In this document: positions 1-8,606 of the stretch, one piece after another | How positions within the stretch are numbered: the first letter of the stretch is position 1 | Layout: every line of letters begins with the position of its first letter | Assembly (NCBI RefSeq): GCF_029892425.1 | Contig: NZ_JARXWB010000005.1 | Location: 1 to 64,000 of the forward strand | Length of the DNA: 64,000 nucleotides | Origin: Bradyrhizobium sp. BR13661 | GTDB taxonomy: Bacteria > Pseudomonadota > Alphaproteobacteria > Rhizobiales > Xanthobacteraceae | Direction of reading: 5' to 3' | The notes under the pieces: generated by a model | Seen by the model: only the letters and a program-made list of their open reading frames with translations | Database searches by the model: none | Told to the model about the DNA's origin: nothing | Position numbers and translations under genes: made by a program

Positions 1-184
1 TGCCGACGCTGCCGCGTCCACCGCAAGCCCGGCTCGCGATCCGTGACGACGTACGATCGCCCCTCAAGGTCGAGCCGGGATGGACGACACATACGCCAAT
101 TCCGAATTTCGGTAAAGTGGAATATTTTTGCGCGGATGGATTGACAGGATCCGCGGTGTTTTGCCCGACGTGCCATTCATGCAG
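1..184. other. left-edge stretch with no supported gene
   Basis: This stretch lies beyond the stop codon of the TolA-like gene and reaches the window edge. A reading frame on the minus strand opens with ATG at 92 and stays open to base 1 (about 30 codons). It could be the first part of a gene leaving the window, but it is too short to recognise. No RNA gene or repeat is visible. Confidence 0.4.
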
Positions 185-1090
185 CTACGATCCGCCGAAA
201 TCCCGTGGCGTGAAGGACAGGTCCATCACACTCCATTCCGCGTACTTGTCGGGCGGCAGCATCTTGTAGGGCTGGCACTCCTGAAGCGCGCTCATCGCGG
301 ATTTCACGATGGCGACACCCTTTGTCGACGGCGGGGCTTCGATCAGGATCGGCGGGCGCGCCAGCGTGCCGTCGGTGGCCATCACCGCGCGCAGCCTGAT
401 GCGGACGGCATCGGTCGCAGCGACCCCGGCGGGCAGCTTCGAACAGCTCCTGAGGTGACGGCGAAGCTCGGCGATGACCTCCGGCGGCAGCTTGGCTGCG
501 ATCGGGTCCTTGGCATCGCCGCCGTCATCCTCGGGGGCGTCTTTCGGCGCGGGCGGCAATGCGGGCGGCAGGCCCAATATCACACCATATTTGAGGGTGA
601 CGTCGGGCTCCGGTTGCTTATAGGCCGGCGGCGCGGCCTGTGGCTGCGGCATTGCGGGCGGTGGCTGCTGGGCTTGAGGTTGCTGAGGTTGCGACTGCGC
701 GTTGGCCTCATGCTGCTTCGCCGCCTGCGACGGCTGAGGCTTCTGTTGCTGCGCCGGCTTCTCCGCGGCCTTCTCTTTGGCCGCGGGCTTGGGCGATGTG
801 TCTGGCTTGTCCTTGTCGGTGAAGTCGAGCTTCGGCAACTTCAGCTCGGGGAGCGGCTCGGGCGGCTTCTGCTTCGTCTGCTCCTCCTTCGTCTGCTCCT
901 GGGCCTTCTCTTCCGCCTTGGCCTCCTCCTGCTTCACCTGCTCCGGGGTGACGATATCGACCGCAACAGTCTCGGGCGGCGCGGGATGAAACGGACGGAC
1001 CTCGCTGATCACGATGATCAGCGCCGCCAGCGTCAGATGCGCGATCGCCGACGCCGCAATGTCCGTCCGGATGATCTTCCGCAGTTCCAT
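185..1090 (-). CDS. TolA/TonB-like envelope-spanning protein
   Basis: The 301-residue protein has a short cytoplasmic start, one membrane segment at about residues 12-32, and a long stretch (about 45-190) rich in Pro, Gln, Lys, Ala and Glu. It ends in a compact domain (about 195-300) with two cysteines, as in TolA or TonB C-terminal domains. That layout fits a protein anchored in the inner membrane and reaching across the periplasm. No tolB, pal, exbB or exbD gene is adjacent, so it is probably not the main Tol-Pal TolA. The ribosome site before the ATG is weak. The architecture is seen; the partner and the role (envelope integrity or energy transduction) are inferred. Confidence 0.7.
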   Translation of the reverse strand: MELRKIIRTDIAASAIAHLTLAALIIVISEVRPFHPAPPETVAVDIVTPEQVKQEEAKAEEKAQEQTKEEQTKQKPPEPLPELKLPKLDFTDKDKPDTSPKPAAKEKAAEKPAQQQKPQPSQAAKQHEANAQSQPQQPQAQQPPPAMPQPQAAPPAYKQPEPDVTLKYGVILGLPPALPPAPKDAPEDDGGDAKDPIAAKLPPEVIAELRRHLRSCSKLPAGVAATDAVRIRLRAVMATDGTLARPPILIEAPPSTKGVAIVKSAMSALQECQPYKMLPPDKYAEWSVMDLSFTPRDFGGS

Positions 1091-1139
1091 CGCCCGATCT
1101 TGGGTTGTCGCTTTGCTCCTAGCATACCGCGGCTCCCTC

Positions 1140-1958
1140 TCAATCCCATTTCGGCGCGAAGCCGAAATCGGTCAGGCGCCCCCTGGGGCTGGCGAGCGCG
1201 GCGATCTCCGCCATCTCGTCGGCCGAGAGCTCGAAATCGAAAATCTCGATGTTTTCCGACAGACGTTCGACACGCGAGGTTCTGGGAATGGCAGCCACAT
1301 TCTGTTGCACCAGCCAGCGCAGGCAGACCTGCGCCGGCGTCTTGTGATGGGCGCGGCCGATGGCGGCGAGCGTCTGGTCGGCCTTGATCCGGCCCCTGGC
1401 GATCGGGCTATAGGCAACCAGCGCCATCCCGTGCTGGTCGCACGCCGCCCTCACCTTCGTCTGATCCAGATAAGGGTGATATTCGACCTGGTTGCAGACG
1501 AGCGGCTCACTTGACAGAGAGGCCGCCTGCTCGATCAGCGCCACCGTGAAATTGGAAACGCCGATGTGGCGCGTCAGGCCCATGCGCCTGGCATGCGCCA
1601 GCGCGCCCAGTGTCTCTTCCAGCGGCACGTGCGGATTGGGCCAGTGCAGCAGCACGAGGTCGACGTGGGGAAGCCGCAACCGCGCCAGGCTCTCCTTGAC
1701 CGACCGTTCGAGATCGTGGGGTGCGAAATGATTGGTCCAGACCTTCGTGGTGACGAATACGTCGTCGCGGCGGACGCCGGAGGCGCGCAAGCCGTCGCCG
1801 ACCTCGCGCTCATTGTCATAGACCTGTGCCGTATCGATGTGGCGGTAACCGAGCCGCAGCGCCTGCTCGACCACGCGCGCGCAGGTCCGCCCGCTCAGCT
1901 CCCAGGTGCCGAGCCCGATCGCCGGAATTCTTGCGCCATTGGCCTCGACGAACAGCAT
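1140..1958 (-). CDS. aldo/keto reductase
   Basis: This is a 272-residue AKR-family (beta/alpha)8 barrel oxidoreductase, normal family length. The family motifs are visible: the Asp and Tyr of the tetrad in GYRHIDTAQVYDNE, the Lys in VTTKVW, and the His in LLHWPNP, followed by IGVSNF. Such enzymes use NADPH to reduce aldehydes or ketones in the cytosol. The ATG is preceded by a good GAGAGG ribosome site about 8 bases upstream. The sequence resembles the 2,5-diketo-gluconate reductase/YvgN-type subgroup, but the substrate cannot be read. It lies 49 bp upstream of the TolA-like gene on the same strand and may share a transcript without sharing a function. Confidence 0.9.
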   Translation of the reverse strand: MLFVEANGARIPAIGLGTWELSGRTCARVVEQALRLGYRHIDTAQVYDNEREVGDGLRASGVRRDDVFVTTKVWTNHFAPHDLERSVKESLARLRLPHVDLVLLHWPNPHVPLEETLGALAHARRMGLTRHIGVSNFTVALIEQAASLSSEPLVCNQVEYHPYLDQTKVRAACDQHGMALVAYSPIARGRIKADQTLAAIGRAHHKTPAQVCLRWLVQQNVAAIPRTSRVERLSENIEIFDFELSADEMAEIAALASPRGRLTDFGFAPKWD

Positions 1959-2091
1959 GAGGAATCCTCTCTGTTGCGGCAGCCCCTCACATCATTATGG
2001 ACCCGGCAGGCCATTGTGCAACGGATGACGCCGGCCTCGGCAGCGGATCTTCAGCGCAATGCTAACGGGAGGTTCGTGCAAGACCTTGATG

Positions 2092-2424
2092 TCAGGCTTT
2101 GGCGAGCGCCTGGAAGACCGTGTCGGGCGCATGCGCGATCACGGCGAGCAGCGCGCGGGCGGGTCCGCGCGGAGCCCGCTTGCCCTGCTCCCAGTTGCGG
2201 ATGGTCTCGACGGGCACGCCGAGCTTGGCGGCAAATTCCATCTGGGTCAGGCAGGCGCGCCGGCGCAAATCGCGCACCGCGAGCGGACCGGCCTCAGCCG
2301 GCGACGTTTCGACCGCGGTCTCGACTGGAGACGGCTGGACCGGAAACGGCTGGACGGGAAGTTCTTGCCCGTCCCGCAACTCAACGACCCGTCCGTCCGC
2401 CTTCAGCCGCAACCGCATGCTCAT
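2092..2424 (-). CDS. XRE-family helix-turn-helix regulator
   Basis: The 110-residue protein has a Pro/Val-rich N-terminal part of about 45 residues. A Cro/C1-type helix-turn-helix follows at about 50-105, with the typical QMEFAAKLGVPVETIRNWEQG core. This is the style of HigA/NadS-type antitoxins and small repressors. No toxin-sized frame lies on either side, so it appears to be a lone regulator. An AGGGGA ribosome site lies close to the ATG. Target genes are unknown; the aldo/keto reductase gene downstream on the same strand (133 bp gap) is the nearest candidate. Confidence 0.75.
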   Translation of the reverse strand: MSMRLRLKADGRVVELRDGQELPVQPFPVQPSPVETAVETSPAEAGPLAVRDLRRRACLTQMEFAAKLGVPVETIRNWEQGKRAPRGPARALLAVIAHAPDTVFQALAKA

Positions 2425-2486
2425 TCCCCTAAGCGCGGGGAATCATGCGGCAGGTCGCTTAAGGTCGGATTAAAGATGGGCTTGCA

Positions 2487-2590
2487 GTCATTCCGGGGCG
2501 CGCGGAGCGCGAGCCCGGAATCCATCAGGCAACGGATCCTGCGGATAAATGGATTCCGGGCTCGCGCCAAGTGGCGCGCCCCGGAATGAC
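2487..2590. repeat. long imperfect palindrome, REP-like intergenic repeat
   Basis: The stretch begins GTCATTCCGGGGCGCGC and ends with the reverse complement GCGCGCCCCGGAATGAC. An inner pair (GCGAGCCCGGAATCCAT and ATGGATTCCGGGCTCGCGC) is also inverted. The transcript could fold into a long hairpin of roughly 100 nt. It sits between the XRE gene and the 3' end of mgtE. Palindromes of this style are dispersed between genes in Bradyrhizobium genomes; that is general knowledge and was not checked here. It may help terminate mgtE mRNA. Confidence 0.75.
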
Positions 2591-2606
2591 AGGGTGGAGC
2601 TAACCG

Positions 2607-4028
2607 CTACTTCAACCCGAACCACAGCGTTGCGATGCCGAGGAAGGAGAAAAAGCCGACCACATCGGTCACGGTCGTCACGAACGTGCCTGACGCCACG
2701 GCCGGATCGGCCCGGACGCGCTCGAGCGCCATCGGGATCAGGATGCCACCGAGCGCGCCGGCAACGAGGTTCACGATGATCGCAAGCCCGATGACGACGC
2801 CGAGCCCCGGGATCCTGAACCAGGCCACCGCGGCAATGCCCGTGATCACGGCAAAGCCAATGCCGTTGACGAGGCCGACCAGCGTCTCGCGGATCACCAC
2901 GCGCCACGCGTTGGAGGAGCCGAGCTCACGCGTCGCGAGCGCCCGCACTGCGACGGTCATGGTCTGGGTCGCGGCGTTGCCGCCCTGGCTGGCGACGATC
3001 GGCGCCAGCACGGCGAGCGCCACCATCTTTTCGAGCTGGCCCTCGAACAGGCCGAGCACGGACGAGGCCAGGAAGGCGGTGGCGAGGTTGATCAGCAGCC
3101 AGTTGAAGCGACCGCGGGCAATGGTCAGAAACGTGTCCGACAGCTCTTCGTCGCTGGTGACGCCGCCCAGCGCCTTGAGATCTTCGTCCGCCTCCTCCTC
3201 GATGACGTCGACGACGTCGTCAACGGTGATGACGCCGACCAGGCGGTCCTGGGTGTCGAGCACGGGTACGGCGACGAGGTTATATTTGCCGAACATGCGC
3301 GCCACCTCCTCCTGGTCCTCCAGGACGGAGACGCGGCGGCGATCCTCGTCGGTCAACTCCGTGAGCGGCACCGGGCGGCGGGCGCGGAGCAGCACGTCGA
3401 GCGGAACCGCACCCTGCCAGTGCTGGTCCTTGTCGACGACGTAGATCTCGTAGAAGCGGTCAGGCAGATCGGGCGTATCGCGCATGTAATCGATCGCCTG
3501 CCCGACGGTGAAATCCTGCGGCACGGCGATGAACTCGGTCTGCATGCGCCGGCCGGCGGAGTTCTCCGGATACAGCAGGCTGCGCTCGAGCGCGACGCGC
3601 TCCTGCAGCGGCAACTTCTCGAGGATCTCCTCCTGCTCTTCCTCGTCGAGGGTTTCGAGCAGCTCGACCGCGTCGTCGGATTCCAGTTCGCGGACGCCCT
3701 CGGCTACGGTCTCGGGCGGCAGCTCGTCGAGGATTTCCTCGCGGACGGTCTCGTCGACCTCGTTCAGCGCGGAGAAGTCGAAGTCGGCGCCGGTCAGCTC
3801 GACAAGGCGAACGCGGTCATCCGGCGCGAGCGCCGCGATGAGATCGCCGAGATCGGCCTCGTGCAGATCGGCAACACAGCCGCGCAGCGCGGCGCTGTCG
3901 CCGGCCTCGATCGCGTGGGCAATTTCCTCGACGAATTCGTGCCGGATTTCGCCGTCTTCATTGCGCATCGGGACGTGGTCGAGTACCGAGGTCTCAGCGG
4001 AAGCGGCGCCGTCCATATGTTCGTCCAT
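2607..4028 (-). CDS. mgtE: magnesium transporter MgtE
   Basis: This is a 473-residue MgtE-family Mg2+ channel/transporter. A cytosolic MgtE_N superhelical domain (about 45-150, acidic, EEEQEEILEKLP) precedes two CBS domains (about 180-320, with VVDVIEEEADED). The membrane domain (about 345-473) contains the family segment APIVASQGGNAATQTMTVAVRAL. In known MgtE the cytosolic domains sense Mg2+ and gate the pore. I chose the ATG at 4028 (MDEHMDG). Frames extending upstream would run through a palindrome and into the divergent deacetylase gene. The gene is transcribed away from the deacetylases; the 25-bp palindrome at 4059-4083 lies about 30 bp upstream. Confidence 0.95.
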   Translation of the reverse strand: MDEHMDGAASAETSVLDHVPMRNEDGEIRHEFVEEIAHAIEAGDSAALRGCVADLHEADLGDLIAALAPDDRVRLVELTGADFDFSALNEVDETVREEILDELPPETVAEGVRELESDDAVELLETLDEEEQEEILEKLPLQERVALERSLLYPENSAGRRMQTEFIAVPQDFTVGQAIDYMRDTPDLPDRFYEIYVVDKDQHWQGAVPLDVLLRARRPVPLTELTDEDRRRVSVLEDQEEVARMFGKYNLVAVPVLDTQDRLVGVITVDDVVDVIEEEADEDLKALGGVTSDEELSDTFLTIARGRFNWLLINLATAFLASSVLGLFEGQLEKMVALAVLAPIVASQGGNAATQTMTVAVRALATRELGSSNAWRVVIRETLVGLVNGIGFAVITGIAAVAWFRIPGLGVVIGLAIIVNLVAGALGGILIPMALERVRADPAVASGTFVTTVTDVVGFFSFLGIATLWFGLK

Positions 4029-4058
4029 GGGAACGCCTCGCCGTTTGACAGGTTGCTG

Positions 4059-4083
4059 GTATTGGCTGACAGTCAGCCAATAC
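4059..4083. promoter_or_regulatory. perfect 12-bp-arm palindrome between mgtE and deacetylase gene
   Basis: The arms GTATTGGCTGAC and GTCAGCCAATAC are separated by a single A. The site lies in the 77-bp gap between divergent mgtE (start 4028) and the deacetylase gene (start 4106). A near-perfect dyad with a one-base centre is more like a dimeric repressor site than an RNA hairpin. No regulator gene is adjacent, so the binding protein is unknown. Confidence 0.6.
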
Positions 4084-4105
4084 CCACAAGGCAATCGCGG
4101 GCGCA

Positions 4106-4912
4106 ATGGTAAAGATGCACCAACCGAAATGGACCTCGATCGCGATGAGCCTCGCCGTCGCCACGCTCGGCGCGATCGGCTCAGCCTCGGCCGCAGACTG
4201 CCCGCGGAGTGATGCGCTCGGCACCTCGCGCGTGCTGAGCGTCGATGCCAAGACCACGCCGCGCGTTGGCCTGAAGAGTTTTCCGCAGACGCTGCCGCTC
4301 GCCGATCGCGAGATCGTACTGACATTCGACGACGGCCCGCGTCCGCCGTCGACGAACAAGGTGCTGGCGGCGCTGGCGCAGGAATGCGTGCGCGCGACCT
4401 TCTTCCTGGTCGGCCGGAGCTCCACCGAATTTCCTGACCTCGTCAAGCGCATCGCCCGCGAGGGTCACACCATCGGCCACCACACCTGGTCGCATCCCTA
4501 CATGGCACGGATTCCGGCCGAGACCGCGAAGTACGAGATCGACCACGGCATCGCCGCCGACGAGAAGGCGCTGTCCGGGGTCGCAACCACGACGCCGTCG
4601 ACGCCGTTCTTCCGCTTCCCCTATTTCGAGTCCACGCCGGCCCAGCTCGACCTGCTCGAGCAGCGCGGCATCGTCGTGTTCGGGGCCGATTTCTGGGCCA
4701 GCGACTGGAACGACATGACGCCGGAACAGGAACTCAAGCTGATCACCGACCGCGTCACCGCCAACCGCAAGGGTATCATTCTGTTCCACGATGCCCAGGC
4801 GCGAACGGCAGCCATGATGCCGGACTTTCTGCGCTGGTTACGGGAGAACGGCTATCACATCGTCCACATCGTACCGGCGGGCACATCGCAGCAGAACGCC
4901 TCCGCGCATTGA
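4106..4912 (+). CDS. secreted polysaccharide deacetylase (NodB homology), copy 1
   Basis: The 268-residue protein has a signal peptide (about 1-30, cleavage near ASA-ADC) and a NodB-type carbohydrate esterase 4 domain. Catalytic and metal residues are visible: TFDDGP (about 72-77), HHTWSHP (metal His pair), FFRFPYF and the late ILFHD. CE4 enzymes remove N- or O-acetyl groups from polymers such as peptidoglycan, chitin or exopolysaccharide. The presence of a signal peptide places it in the periplasm. It is a paralogue of the next gene, sharing the unusual DALGTSR N-terminal segment, so the two are a tandem duplication. An internal ATG at 4115 is an alternative start. The natural substrate is not deducible. 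Confidence 0.88.
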   Translation: MVKMHQPKWTSIAMSLAVATLGAIGSASAADCPRSDALGTSRVLSVDAKTTPRVGLKSFPQTLPLADREIVLTFDDGPRPPSTNKVLAALAQECVRATFFLVGRSSTEFPDLVKRIAREGHTIGHHTWSHPYMARIPAETAKYEIDHGIAADEKALSGVATTTPSTPFFRFPYFESTPAQLDLLEQRGIVVFGADFWASDWNDMTPEQELKLITDRVTANRKGIILFHDAQARTAAMMPDFLRWLRENGYHIVHIVPAGTSQQNASAH

Positions 4913-5105
4913 TGCCGGAATGTCACGCCCGACCAAAATGGGGTGATTTGAGCCCTATTAACACTCTGTTCATGCTACGCCATGCAATGATTGGGTGGTG
5001 CCCTTGGACGGTACTTGGCGGGAAAGGTCTTTGCCCCTGAACCGTTTCCGGGCATCTCCGACCTACGAATAGCGCAGTCGACGTAGATGAGGACAGACGG
5101 AATTC

Positions 5106-6398
5106 ATGATCGGAAGTAGCGTTGTTGTTTGGACGCGATCGTGGACCGTCCTGCTCGGTGGCCTTTTCTTTGGGTTGCTGACCACGGCATCGCCGGCGGC
5201 ATTCGCGGCCGAATGCCCCGGCCATCCCGACGCACTCGGCACCTCCCGCACCCTCGTCGTCGATCCCCGCGAGCATCCGCGCATCGGCACCATGCAGTAC
5301 CGCGAGACACTGCCATTGAAGGACCACGAGGTGGTGCTGACCTTCGACGACGGTCCGCTGCCGAAATATTCCAACCAGGTACTCCAAATCCTCGCCGACG
5401 AGTGCATCAAGGCGACCTTCTTCATCATCGGCGAGCAGGCCAAGGCGAACCCGGAAGGCGTACGCAAGCTGGTCGCGGCGGGCCATACCGTCGGCACCCA
5501 CAGCATGACCCATCCGCTGACGATGGACCGGATGCCGCTCGACAAGGCCGAGGCCCAGATCAACGGCGGCATCGAGTGGACGTCGGCTGCGATGACGGAC
5601 CCGTCCAAGCTCGCGCCGTTCTTCCGCATTCCCGGCCTGATGCGCGCCGACGGCGTGGAAAATCATCTGATCTCGCGCGGCATCCAGGTGTGGAGCGCCG
5701 ACTTCCCGGCCGACGACTGGCGGCACGTCTCGCCCGATCGCGTCTACCAGCTCGCGATCCAGCGGCTGGAAGCCAAGGGCAAGGGCATCCTGCTGCTGCA
5801 CGACATCCAGCCGCGCACCGTGGCGGCGCTGCCAAAGATCATTCGCGACCTCAAGGCGCGCGGCTATCGCATCGTGAATGTGGTGCCCGCAACCGCCGAC
5901 CAGCCGGCAACACCGACGACATCAGTGGAGTGGCTGCTGCATCCGCCGACGGAGACCACGCCGATTGCGCGCTGGCCCGTCGTTCCGAATTTCGTGTTCG
6001 CGCAGACCGCCGCGATGCCTGCGCCCGGCCTCGCCGATCTCAACGCGCAGACAGCGCACGAGCACGTGGTGTTGCCGCACAAGACCATGGCGCAGGCGGA
6101 TGTCGCGTCCACCTTGCCCGCACCCGGCCGCGATCTCTTTGCGATCCCCGAGGGCTCGGTCGAGGTGCTGCTGTCGACCACCCTGTCGCGGCGTGCCGCG
6201 ACGCGACTGGCGATGGCGGCCGAGACGCCGCGTGCCGGCAAGGGCAAGGCCGGCAAGATCCAGGCGCAGCGAACGGCGCGTGCCGCACACGCCGCGCCGA
6301 AGCACGCGGCTCAAGCCAAGACTCAAGCCAAGACTCAGGCCAAGGGCACGGCGCCGCGCCCGACCCGCGTCGCCACCAGCGTGAAGAAGCGCGCCTAG
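5106..6398 (+). CDS. secreted polysaccharide deacetylase (NodB homology), copy 2 with Lys/Ala-rich tail
   Basis: The 430-residue protein has a signal peptide (about 1-35) and a CE4/NodB domain to about residue 265: TFDDGP, GTHSMTHP metal motif, FFRIPG and LLLHD. An extra 165-residue tail has no recognised domain and ends in basic Ala/Lys/Gln repeats (TQAK three times, coded by near-identical 12-base units near 6310-6345). Such a basic tail could bind acidic cell-wall polymer; this is inference. It lies 193 bp after copy 1 on the same strand. Copy 1 lacks the tail, so the two may act on the same polymer at different places. Confidence 0.88.
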   Translation: MIGSSVVVWTRSWTVLLGGLFFGLLTTASPAAFAAECPGHPDALGTSRTLVVDPREHPRIGTMQYRETLPLKDHEVVLTFDDGPLPKYSNQVLQILADECIKATFFIIGEQAKANPEGVRKLVAAGHTVGTHSMTHPLTMDRMPLDKAEAQINGGIEWTSAAMTDPSKLAPFFRIPGLMRADGVENHLISRGIQVWSADFPADDWRHVSPDRVYQLAIQRLEAKGKGILLLHDIQPRTVAALPKIIRDLKARGYRIVNVVPATADQPATPTTSVEWLLHPPTETTPIARWPVVPNFVFAQTAAMPAPGLADLNAQTAHEHVVLPHKTMAQADVASTLPAPGRDLFAIPEGSVEVLLSTTLSRRAATRLAMAAETPRAGKGKAGKIQAQRTARAAHAAPKHAAQAKTQAKTQAKGTAPRPTRVATSVKKRA

Positions 6399-6399
6399 A

Positions 6400-6774
6400 T
6401 TACTGCCGCATGATGGCGGCGACGCAGAGCAGCACGATCAGCGCCAGGAAGAACAGGTCCATGTAGGACTTGATCTCGCCGTCGCGGCGCAGCCGCCCGA
6501 CGTCGGCGACGATCTGCTTGCGCGTGTTGGTCCCGCCCGAACCGTCGTTGATCGGCGCCTGAAGCCGCCTGGTCTCGGCTTCGAGCTTCTCGATCTTCTG
6601 GAAGAAGTAGAACGCACGCAGCGTGGAGGCCGCGCGCATGCCGGTATAGACCAGCACGAGGATCGCCACGGCCGCCCGGTGCTCGTACTTCTCCATGTAG
6701 TTCAGGCTGAAATAGACCATCGCCAGGAACAGGAAATTGGTCAGGAAGCGGTAGACGAAGCTTAGAAAGACCAT
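6400..6774 (-). CDS. small integral membrane protein, function unknown
   Basis: The 124-residue protein has hydrophobic segments at about 5-22, 33-55 and 106-122. Between them is a charged, probably cytosolic part (about 60-100, IEKLEAETRRLQ) that could form a short coiled coil. I do not recognise the family. It converges on the second deacetylase gene with a single base between the stop codons. The reading frame has host-like codon use and a sensible membrane profile, so it is very likely real. Confidence 0.7.
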   Translation of the reverse strand: MVFLSFVYRFLTNFLFLAMVYFSLNYMEKYEHRAAVAILVLVYTGMRAASTLRAFYFFQKIEKLEAETRRLQAPINDGSGGTNTRKQIVADVGRLRRDGEIKSYMDLFFLALIVLLCVAAIMRQ

Positions 6775-6997
6775 GCTGGCTCCAGGCGAGAGAGGTCGCG
6801 CGAGGTCCGTCTACGCCAATTTTGTTTCAACAAGGATACCATCGCCCGCACGCTGCCGCCTTTTAGCCACGCGCCGCCACAATGCAAGCGAGAGCCGCAG
6901 GCCGCCGCCCGTTCCACGCGCCCTCGGCCGCGGCTCGATGGAGATTCGAGGCAAGCTACGCTAGACTGCCGCCGCCGCTTACGCCTGAGGTCTGCCG

Positions 6998-7255
6998 ATG
7001 CCGAAGAAGGGAATCACGGGCCACGACGACTGGGTTCTGACCGAAGCGCTCGCAACCGCCCTGGTCGCGCTGGAGCAGCTCGAGGCCAAGCACCGGCCGA
7101 GCGCGCATATGGACGACATCCGCAAGATGCTGTCGCACGGCAAGGAGCCGAGCGCGGTGAGCCTGCACCTGGCCCAGGCCAAATGCCGCCTATTCCCGGA
7201 GACGGATCCGCTGGAGATCTACAAGGAATACGGCATCGGCGAGGAATATGGCTAG
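6998..7255 (+). CDS. small conserved hypothetical protein
   Basis: This is an 85-residue soluble, charged protein with no recognised domain. It is predicted mostly helical (EALATALVALEQLEAKHRP) and ends in a Glu/Tyr-rich segment. A GAGG-like ribosome site precedes the ATG at a normal distance. It is flanked by 220-240 bp of non-coding sequence on both sides and so seems to be a single-gene unit. No function is proposed. Confidence 0.6.
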   Translation: MPKKGITGHDDWVLTEALATALVALEQLEAKHRPSAHMDDIRKMLSHGKEPSAVSLHLAQAKCRLFPETDPLEIYKEYGIGEEYG

Positions 7256-7491
7256 GCGATCTGCCTGCCCCTCAGGCGGTCCCATCCGACGTCATTTCAA
7301 CGGCTTGCCATCGATCCTTCAGGCTCAGGCTTCACCTGAGCCGCAAGAGGCGCGTGCATTCATCGAAATCACACCATGACCAATGGGCCGGGCCGGCTTC
7401 CTCCGGGATCGATTCAATTTGAGGCAATGGCTTAGCGGCATCGCGAGGTCTTTCTGCGAGCCTCCCGTCCGGACGCCGATGGGGGACAGGC

Positions 7492-8226
7492 ATGGCCGGA
7501 TCTTGCAGGGAGCAACGCGACACCGCCGCACGGCTTTGCCGGTGGATGATGGCTGCCGCCGCCCTCGCCGCCGCCGTGCTGAACGGCGCGCCGGCCCACG
7601 CCTTCCTGGTCCGCCCGGCGCTGTTCGCTGCGATCGGAAGCACCACCAAGGCGCCGAACGGATGGTTGCAGCTCTGCGCCAGCAATGCCGAGGAATGCAA
7701 ACCGGCCGCCGACCAGGCGCGCGATGTGACGCTGACGCCGGACCTGCTCCAGCAGCTCTATGACATCAACAAATACGTCAACGACCGCGTCACCTGGACC
7801 AGCGATGACGAGCTCTACGGCACAAGCGAACGCTGGGCCTATCCGCTCGACCGCGGCGATTGCGAGGACATGGTCCTGCTCAAGCGGCGGATGCTGGCCA
7901 AGGCCGGCTGGCCGATTGGCGCCCTGCTGATCACCGTCGTCGAGGAGCGCGGCCAAGAGAGACAAGGAGCGAAGACGCGTCACGCGGTGCTGACCGTCCG
8001 GTCCGACCGCGGCGAAATGATCCTCGACAACCAGACCCCGGAAATCCTGTTCTGGTACGAGACCAGCTATCGCTATCTGTCACGGCAGAGCGCTGATGAC
8101 CCGAATGTCTGGGTGTCCTATGGCACCGGACAGGCCAAGCCGGCGATCGCGGTGGCGGCGACGCCGCTTCCCGTATCCAGCGCCTCGCCTTTGGAGCTGC
8201 CTCCCCCTCTGGGGATCAAGCCTTAG
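7492..8226 (+). CDS. transglutaminase-like cysteine peptidase (BTLCP/DUF920 family)
   Basis: This 244-residue protein has an N-terminal signal or anchor (about 15-38) and a papain/transglutaminase-like fold. The catalytic triad is visible: Cys124 in RGDCEDM, His164 in TRHAVLTV and Asp179 in MILDNQ. Bacterial transglutaminase-like Cys proteinases are often periplasmic; the best-known relative, LapG, cleaves adhesins in a c-di-GMP-controlled way. No LapD or adhesin gene is nearby, so a LapG role is not supported. A Pro-rich tail of about 30 residues follows the domain. The ATG at 7543 is an alternative start. The 236 bp upstream (7256-7491) shows nothing recognisable. Confidence 0.85.
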   Translation: MAGSCREQRDTAARLCRWMMAAAALAAAVLNGAPAHAFLVRPALFAAIGSTTKAPNGWLQLCASNAEECKPAADQARDVTLTPDLLQQLYDINKYVNDRVTWTSDDELYGTSERWAYPLDRGDCEDMVLLKRRMLAKAGWPIGALLITVVEERGQERQGAKTRHAVLTVRSDRGEMILDNQTPEILFWYETSYRYLSRQSADDPNVWVSYGTGQAKPAIAVAATPLPVSSASPLELPPPLGIKP

Positions 8227-8606
8227 CCCTTTTCGGGGCGCCGAAGCCGCGGCTCCTGCCGTGCACGAAGCTGCTCTTCGTACTTCAGCTTCTCCAGTAA
8301 CATGTCAGTAACAAGACGTCGCAATTGGGCGTTTTCCAGCTCGAGCTGCTTGATGAGCTGCTCGGAGCCGACCCTGTGCCGGGACGGCGAGCCGCCATTG
8401 ACCCCGTCGTCCGGTTCGTCGGCCGTCTCCGGCGCTGGAGATCGGAGCATCTTCTTCCAGCGGTGGTAGGTCATGACGCTCACGCCGAGCGCCTTCGATA
8501 TCTCGCGCTGGGTCTTGCCCTTGGCTGCGAGCTGATCCGCCTGGGCGAGCTTGTCCGATATTTCCTGCGAATCATGCCGCCTGCCGACCATCGCCACCCT
8601 CTTCAA
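8223..8606 (-). CDS. orphan IS3-family OrfA-like helix-turn-helix protein
   Basis: The 127-residue protein begins with a helix-turn-helix of the IS3/IS911 OrfA type (ISDKLAQADQLAAKGKTQREIS, then GVSVMTYHRWKK). It continues into a leucine-zipper-like helix (LIKQLELENAQLRRLVTDMLLEK), the standard OrfA plan. OrfB, the integrase partner that would follow downstream, is absent: the frame converges on and overlaps the 3' end of the protease gene by 4 bp. No terminal inverted repeats were found. It is either a relic of an insertion sequence or a domesticated DNA-binding protein. It lies about 240 bp outside the left end of the putative island. Confidence 0.75.
   Translation of the reverse strand: MKRVAMVGRRHDSQEISDKLAQADQLAAKGKTQREISKALGVSVMTYHRWKKMLRSPAPETADEPDDGVNGGSPSRHRVGSEQLIKQLELENAQLRRLVTDMLLEKLKYEEQLRARQEPRLRRPEKG

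Noticed and set aside
128..1387. Long plus-strand open frame opposite the TolA-like and aldo/keto reductase genes
   Set aside because: It is Arg/Leu/Gly-rich low-complexity shadow of the high-GC coding strand. The minus-strand genes have recognisable domains.
2092..2606. Toxin-antitoxin module around the XRE regulator
   Set aside because: No toxin-sized frame with its own ribosome site lies on either side; the upstream gap is filled by the palindromic repeat.
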